Source of the DNA: Mesorhizobium australicum | GTDB lineage: Bacteria; Pseudomonadota; Alphaproteobacteria; Rhizobiales; Rhizobiaceae | Direction: 5' to 3' | Length of the DNA: 64,000 nucleotides | Assembly: GCF_900177325.1 (NCBI RefSeq) | Contig: NZ_FXBL01000004.1 | Span: 1,364,001 to 1,428,000, forward strand | Part shown: piece after piece, positions 61,485-64,000 of the stretch | Position numbering within the stretch: position 1 is the stretch's first letter | How the letters are laid out: each line of letters starts with the position of its first letter | Notes under the pieces: generated by a model | What the model was told of the DNA's origin: nothing | The model's input: the letters and a program-made list of their open reading frames with translations, nothing else | The model's database searches: none | Position numbers and translations under genes: made by a program

Positions 61485-62381
61485 ATGACCGCCGATACCG
61501 CTGAAACCGCCGCGATGCAGGCGCGCCTGCTCTCCAACGCGCTGCCCTACATGCAGCGCTACGAGAACAAGACGGTCGTGGTGAAATATGGCGGCCACGC
61601 CATGGGCGACGCCGCGCTTGGCCAGGCCTTCGCGCGCGATATCGCGCTGCTCAAGCAGTCGGGCGTCAACCCGATCGTCGTGCACGGCGGCGGCCCGCAG
61701 ATCGGCGCGATGCTCAACAAGATGGGCATCGAATCCAAGTTCGAGGGCGGCCTGCGCGTCACCGACCAGAAGACGGTCGAGATCGTCGAGATGGTGCTCG
61801 CCGGCTCGATCAACAAGGAGATCGTGGCGCTCATCAACGCCGAGGGCGAGTGGGCGATCGGGCTCTGCGGCAAGGACGGCAACATGGTCTTCGCGGAGAA
61901 GGCCAAGAAGACGATGATCGACCCGGATTCGAACATCGAAAGGGTGCTCGACCTCGGCTTCGTCGGCGAGCCGGTCGAGGTTGACCGCACGCTGCTCGAC
62001 CTCCTGGCGCGCTCGGAGATGATCCCAGTGATCGCGCCGGTGGCGCCCGGCCGCGACGGCCACACCTACAACATCAACGCCGACACCTTCGCCGGCGCCA
62101 TCGCCGGTGCGCTGAATGCGACGCGCCTGCTGTTCCTGACCGACGTTCCCGGCGTCATGGACAAGGACAAGAAGGTGCTGCCGGAGCTGACGGTTGCCGA
62201 GGCGAAGGCGCTGATCCGCGACGGCACGATCTCCGGCGGCATGATCCCGAAGGTCGAGACCTGCATCGAGGCGATTGATCGCGGCGTCGAGGGTGTCGTC
62301 ATCCTCAACGGCAAGACGCCGCACGCGGTGCTGCTCGAACTGTTCACCGAGCACGGCGCGGGAACGCTCATCGTGCCATAA
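61485..62381 (+). CDS. argB: Acetylglutamate kinase
   Basis: A 298-residue kinase of arginine biosynthesis. KYGGHAMGD (lysine of the phosphate site), [18 protein letters not shown] and the C-terminal [26 protein letters not shown] are diagnostic. The N-terminal helix ([20 protein letters not shown]) is of the arginine-inhibitable hexameric type. Start ATG 61485 or 61467. It would normally follow engB in related genomes; here it stands after an amidase. Confidence 0.93.
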   Translation: MTADTAETAAMQARLLSNALPYMQRYENKTVVVKYGGHAMGDAALGQAFARDIALLKQSGVNPIVVHGGGPQIGAMLNKMGIESKFEGGLRVTDQKTVEIVEMVLAGSINKEIVALINAEGEWAIGLCGKDGNMVFAEKAKKTMIDPDSNIERVLDLGFVGEPVEVDRTLLDLLARSEMIPVIAPVAPGRDGHTYNINADTFAGAIAGALNATRLLFLTDVPGVMDKDKKVLPELTVAEAKALIRDGTISGGMIPKVETCIEAIDRGVEGVVILNGKTPHAVLLELFTEHGAGTLIVP

Positions 62382-62532
62382 GGCGAGGGCGCAGAGCCGG
62401 ATCTGCTCGGACGTCGTCCCGGACGTCGCAGCCGACCCGGTACCCATTCTTCTCTGCGATTGGCCCCTGCCAAGGTTGAATCGCAATGGACACCGGATGG
62501 CCTTCGGCCTCCGGTATGACGAAGCCGTTGGG
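62382..62532. other. Convergent gap between argB and GMC gene
   Basis: About 150 bp with no gene. I see only short imperfect inverted repeats and no clear intrinsic terminator. Confidence 0.4.
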
Positions 62533-63972
62533 TTACGAAGCCACCGTCCGCGCCAGGTGGTCGCCGAGCCGCAGCGACAGCGCGGTGAGGGTGGTCGTCG
62601 GCGTGCACTGGCCGGCGGTCGAATAAACGGACGAGCCGGCGACATAGAGGTTCTCCATGCCGTGCACGCGGCTGTCGGCGTCGACCACGCTGGTGGCCGG
62701 GTCGGTGCCCATGCGGGTGCCGCCCATGTGGTGGTTGCCGGCGAGTTCCATGTCGGTGGGCCAGTCCTCGCCGTTCAGCACCCAGTCGCTGATGTGCAGG
62801 CGGCCGATGTCCTTGAGCGCGATCTCTTCGCCGAACATGCGCATCGATTCGACGAGCGTCTTTCGGTCGAGGTCGCCCTTCTTCCAGTGCAGCTCCATGC
62901 GCGGCACGCCCGCTGCGTCACGCTCGGTCTGGGACAGGGCGATGTGGTTCGATTCGATCGGCGGCTGCTCCCAGTCGATATGGACGCGCGCGCTGCACTG
63001 CAGGTGGGCGCCGATCGCGCTCGCCACCCATTCGGTGAGGCGCGGCGCGTAGCAGGCCATCTCGGCGATCATCTTCTTGGTGCCGTGATAGGGCATGGTC
63101 TCAAGCTGGATGTGGAAGTTCGCCAAGCCGCGGCGCTCCAGCGCTTCCGGCGTCGGGATCATGAAGCACTCGCCGTCCTCGTCGAATTCGAGCGCATCCC
63201 TGTTGGTGATGAAGGCGTTGCCGGCCCAGTACATCGGATGTTCCATCCAGTAGCGGCCGAGCGCCCTGGCGTTCGGGACCACGGCGCCGTTCGATTGCGC
63301 GTTGGACCAGAGCAGCAGGCGGGAATTCTCCAGTCCGCCCGTCGCGACGACGAAATAGGGTGCGGTGAAGTCGCCCGCCGGGGCCCCGGCCGAGTAGAGC
63401 TTCGCGCCCGTGACGGCCTTGCCGTTGCCGGCAAGTTCCAGAACGGTGGTGTTGAGCACCACGGCGACGTTGCGGCTCGCCTCCAGCTCGTCGCGGAACT
63501 GCATGCCGAAACGGACCGGGTCGCTCTTGATCAGGTCCATGCGGCCGAAATTGTCGGTAAGCGCATGCGTCGGCTTGAACTCGCGCAGGCCGAGGATCGA
63601 GCGCGTCTCGTCGAGGAAGGGCTCGATGTCGGCGTGGCGGATCGGCCAGCCCGAGTTCGGAATCCAGGACTTCGGCTCGAAGTCGTAGGCGTCGAGCACC
63701 CGGCACCAGCCGGCCCAGTGGTTCGACGACCCGCCGAGATAGCGCAGCCGCGTCACGTCCAGGTCGAAATACTGGTCGCCGACGGTGACGCCCTTGTAGA
63801 AGTCCTGCGACTCCTCGGTGATCTCCTCGCCGCCCGCCTCGAACAGGACGCAGGGGATGCCGCGCGCATCGAGCTTGCGGGCGATGGTGATGCCGGCGAC
63901 GCCGCCGCCGACGATCGCAACACGCGGAGCGTGGCTCGCCGCCCTGTAGGCGGCCATGTCCTGGAAGATCAT
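62533..63972 (-). CDS. GMC-family FAD-dependent oxidoreductase
   Basis: A 479-residue flavoenzyme. The FAD motif is VAIVGGGVAGITIARKL (18-34) with FEAGG at the second strand; GGSSNHWAGWC near 85 and the C-terminal HHMGGTRMG plus LYVAGSSVYSTAGQCTPTTT hold the catalytic His/Asn-type region. It resembles sugar or alcohol dehydrogenase subunits (gluconate or fructose dehydrogenase type) that pass electrons to a cytochrome. The preceding gene overlaps by ATGA, suggesting a multi-subunit operon beyond the window. Confidence 0.85.
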   Translation of the reverse strand: MIFQDMAAYRAASHAPRVAIVGGGVAGITIARKLDARGIPCVLFEAGGEEITEESQDFYKGVTVGDQYFDLDVTRLRYLGGSSNHWAGWCRVLDAYDFEPKSWIPNSGWPIRHADIEPFLDETRSILGLREFKPTHALTDNFGRMDLIKSDPVRFGMQFRDELEASRNVAVVLNTTVLELAGNGKAVTGAKLYSAGAPAGDFTAPYFVVATGGLENSRLLLWSNAQSNGAVVPNARALGRYWMEHPMYWAGNAFITNRDALEFDEDGECFMIPTPEALERRGLANFHIQLETMPYHGTKKMIAEMACYAPRLTEWVASAIGAHLQCSARVHIDWEQPPIESNHIALSQTERDAAGVPRMELHWKKGDLDRKTLVESMRMFGEEIALKDIGRLHISDWVLNGEDWPTDMELAGNHHMGGTRMGTDPATSVVDADSRVHGMENLYVAGSSVYSTAGQCTPTTTLTALSLRLGDHLARTVAS

Positions 63973-64000
63973 GCGAGGTCGCTCCGCTTCAGGATCCAGC
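63969..64000 (-). CDS. 3' end of an upstream gene (partial)
   Basis: Reading the minus strand from the window edge in the frame that ends with TGA 63969-63971 gives WILKRSDLA and a stop that overlaps the GMC start as ATGA. It is too short to identify, but the coupling suggests it is the preceding gene of the same operon. Confidence 0.4.
   Translation of the reverse strand, partial: WILKRSDLA

Overview
The window is a GC-rich stretch (protein-coding DNA visibly rich in G/C at third positions, with many 1-4 bp ATGA/GTGA/TGATG gene overlaps). Gene content points to an alphaproteobacterium of the Hyphomicrobiales (rhizobia and relatives; a Phyllobacteriaceae/Mesorhizobium-like genome is my best guess). 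The pointers are a full cbb3 oxidase set with FNR-type control, engB and argB in the same region, LacI/GntR-controlled sugar ABC transporters, a ParD-like/methionine aminopeptidase pair, and a G/C-rich hairpin-type intergenic repeat. The organism call is inference. I see no rRNA, tRNA, CRISPR array or complete insertion sequence.

Layout. 1-5.5 kb: an ABC importer operon (solute-binding protein carrying an in-frame TAG, two permeases), a LacI regulator, an inositol-monophosphatase-like phosphatase and a metallophosphoesterase. 5.6-8.8 kb: an amphi-Trp protein, then the operon bdhA - acetoacetate decarboxylase - patatin-like lipase. 8.8-13.1 kb: a phosphate module (orphan PstS, Na/Pi cotransporter with PhoU-like tail, DUF808 membrane protein) behind a region with three CTGTCAT Pho half-sites. 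13.2-23.2 kb: an envelope block: tripartite RND pump, two small overlapping membrane ORFs, an RcnB-like protein, a Spy/CpxP-like protein and a divergent two-component system. 23.2-32.4 kb: a sugar locus with a YtfQ/R/T-YjfF type ABC importer and GntR regulator, divergent from AraD1, an IlvD/Edd-type (L-arabinonate) dehydratase and an aldose 1-dehydrogenase (oxidative, non-phosphorylative L-arabinose/D-galactose degradation). 32.4-33.3 kb: a small unknown gene and a 57-bp-arm inverted repeat. 33.3-47.8 kb: microaerobic respiration: ccoGHIS and ccoNOQP on the minus strand, separated by a plus-strand AGCS amino-acid symporter, plus a hemerythrin, an FNR-type regulator and hemN. Three TTGAT-N4-(A/G)TCAA boxes tie these together. 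Between them lie a GIY-YIG protein, DUF2239 and the ParD-like/Map pair.

47.8-51.1 kb: a UvrD-type helicase followed by a small AT-rich island holding a solitary adenine methyltransferase and a convergent small protein. 51.1-55 kb: altronate-dehydratase-type hydrolyase, MFS transporter and a phytanoyl-CoA-dioxygenase-like protein. 55-62.4 kb: engB and argB, separated by a HigBA-type toxin-antitoxin cassette abutting a LysR remnant, a thioesterase, MsrB, a fasciclin protein with sigma/anti-sigma pair, and an amidase. 62.5-64 kb: a GMC oxidoreductase and the last codons of a further gene.

The most interesting points are: the HigBA insertion with its 22-bp perfect palindrome; the ParD-like/Map operon with three 11-bp-spaced CGTATA repeats; the AT-rich methyltransferase island flanked by a 9-bp direct repeat; the Pho-box-controlled PstS-NptA pairing; the symporter nested inside the cbb3 cluster; and the nonsense codon in the first solute-binding protein. 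I did not find something I could call a wholly new system with confidence.
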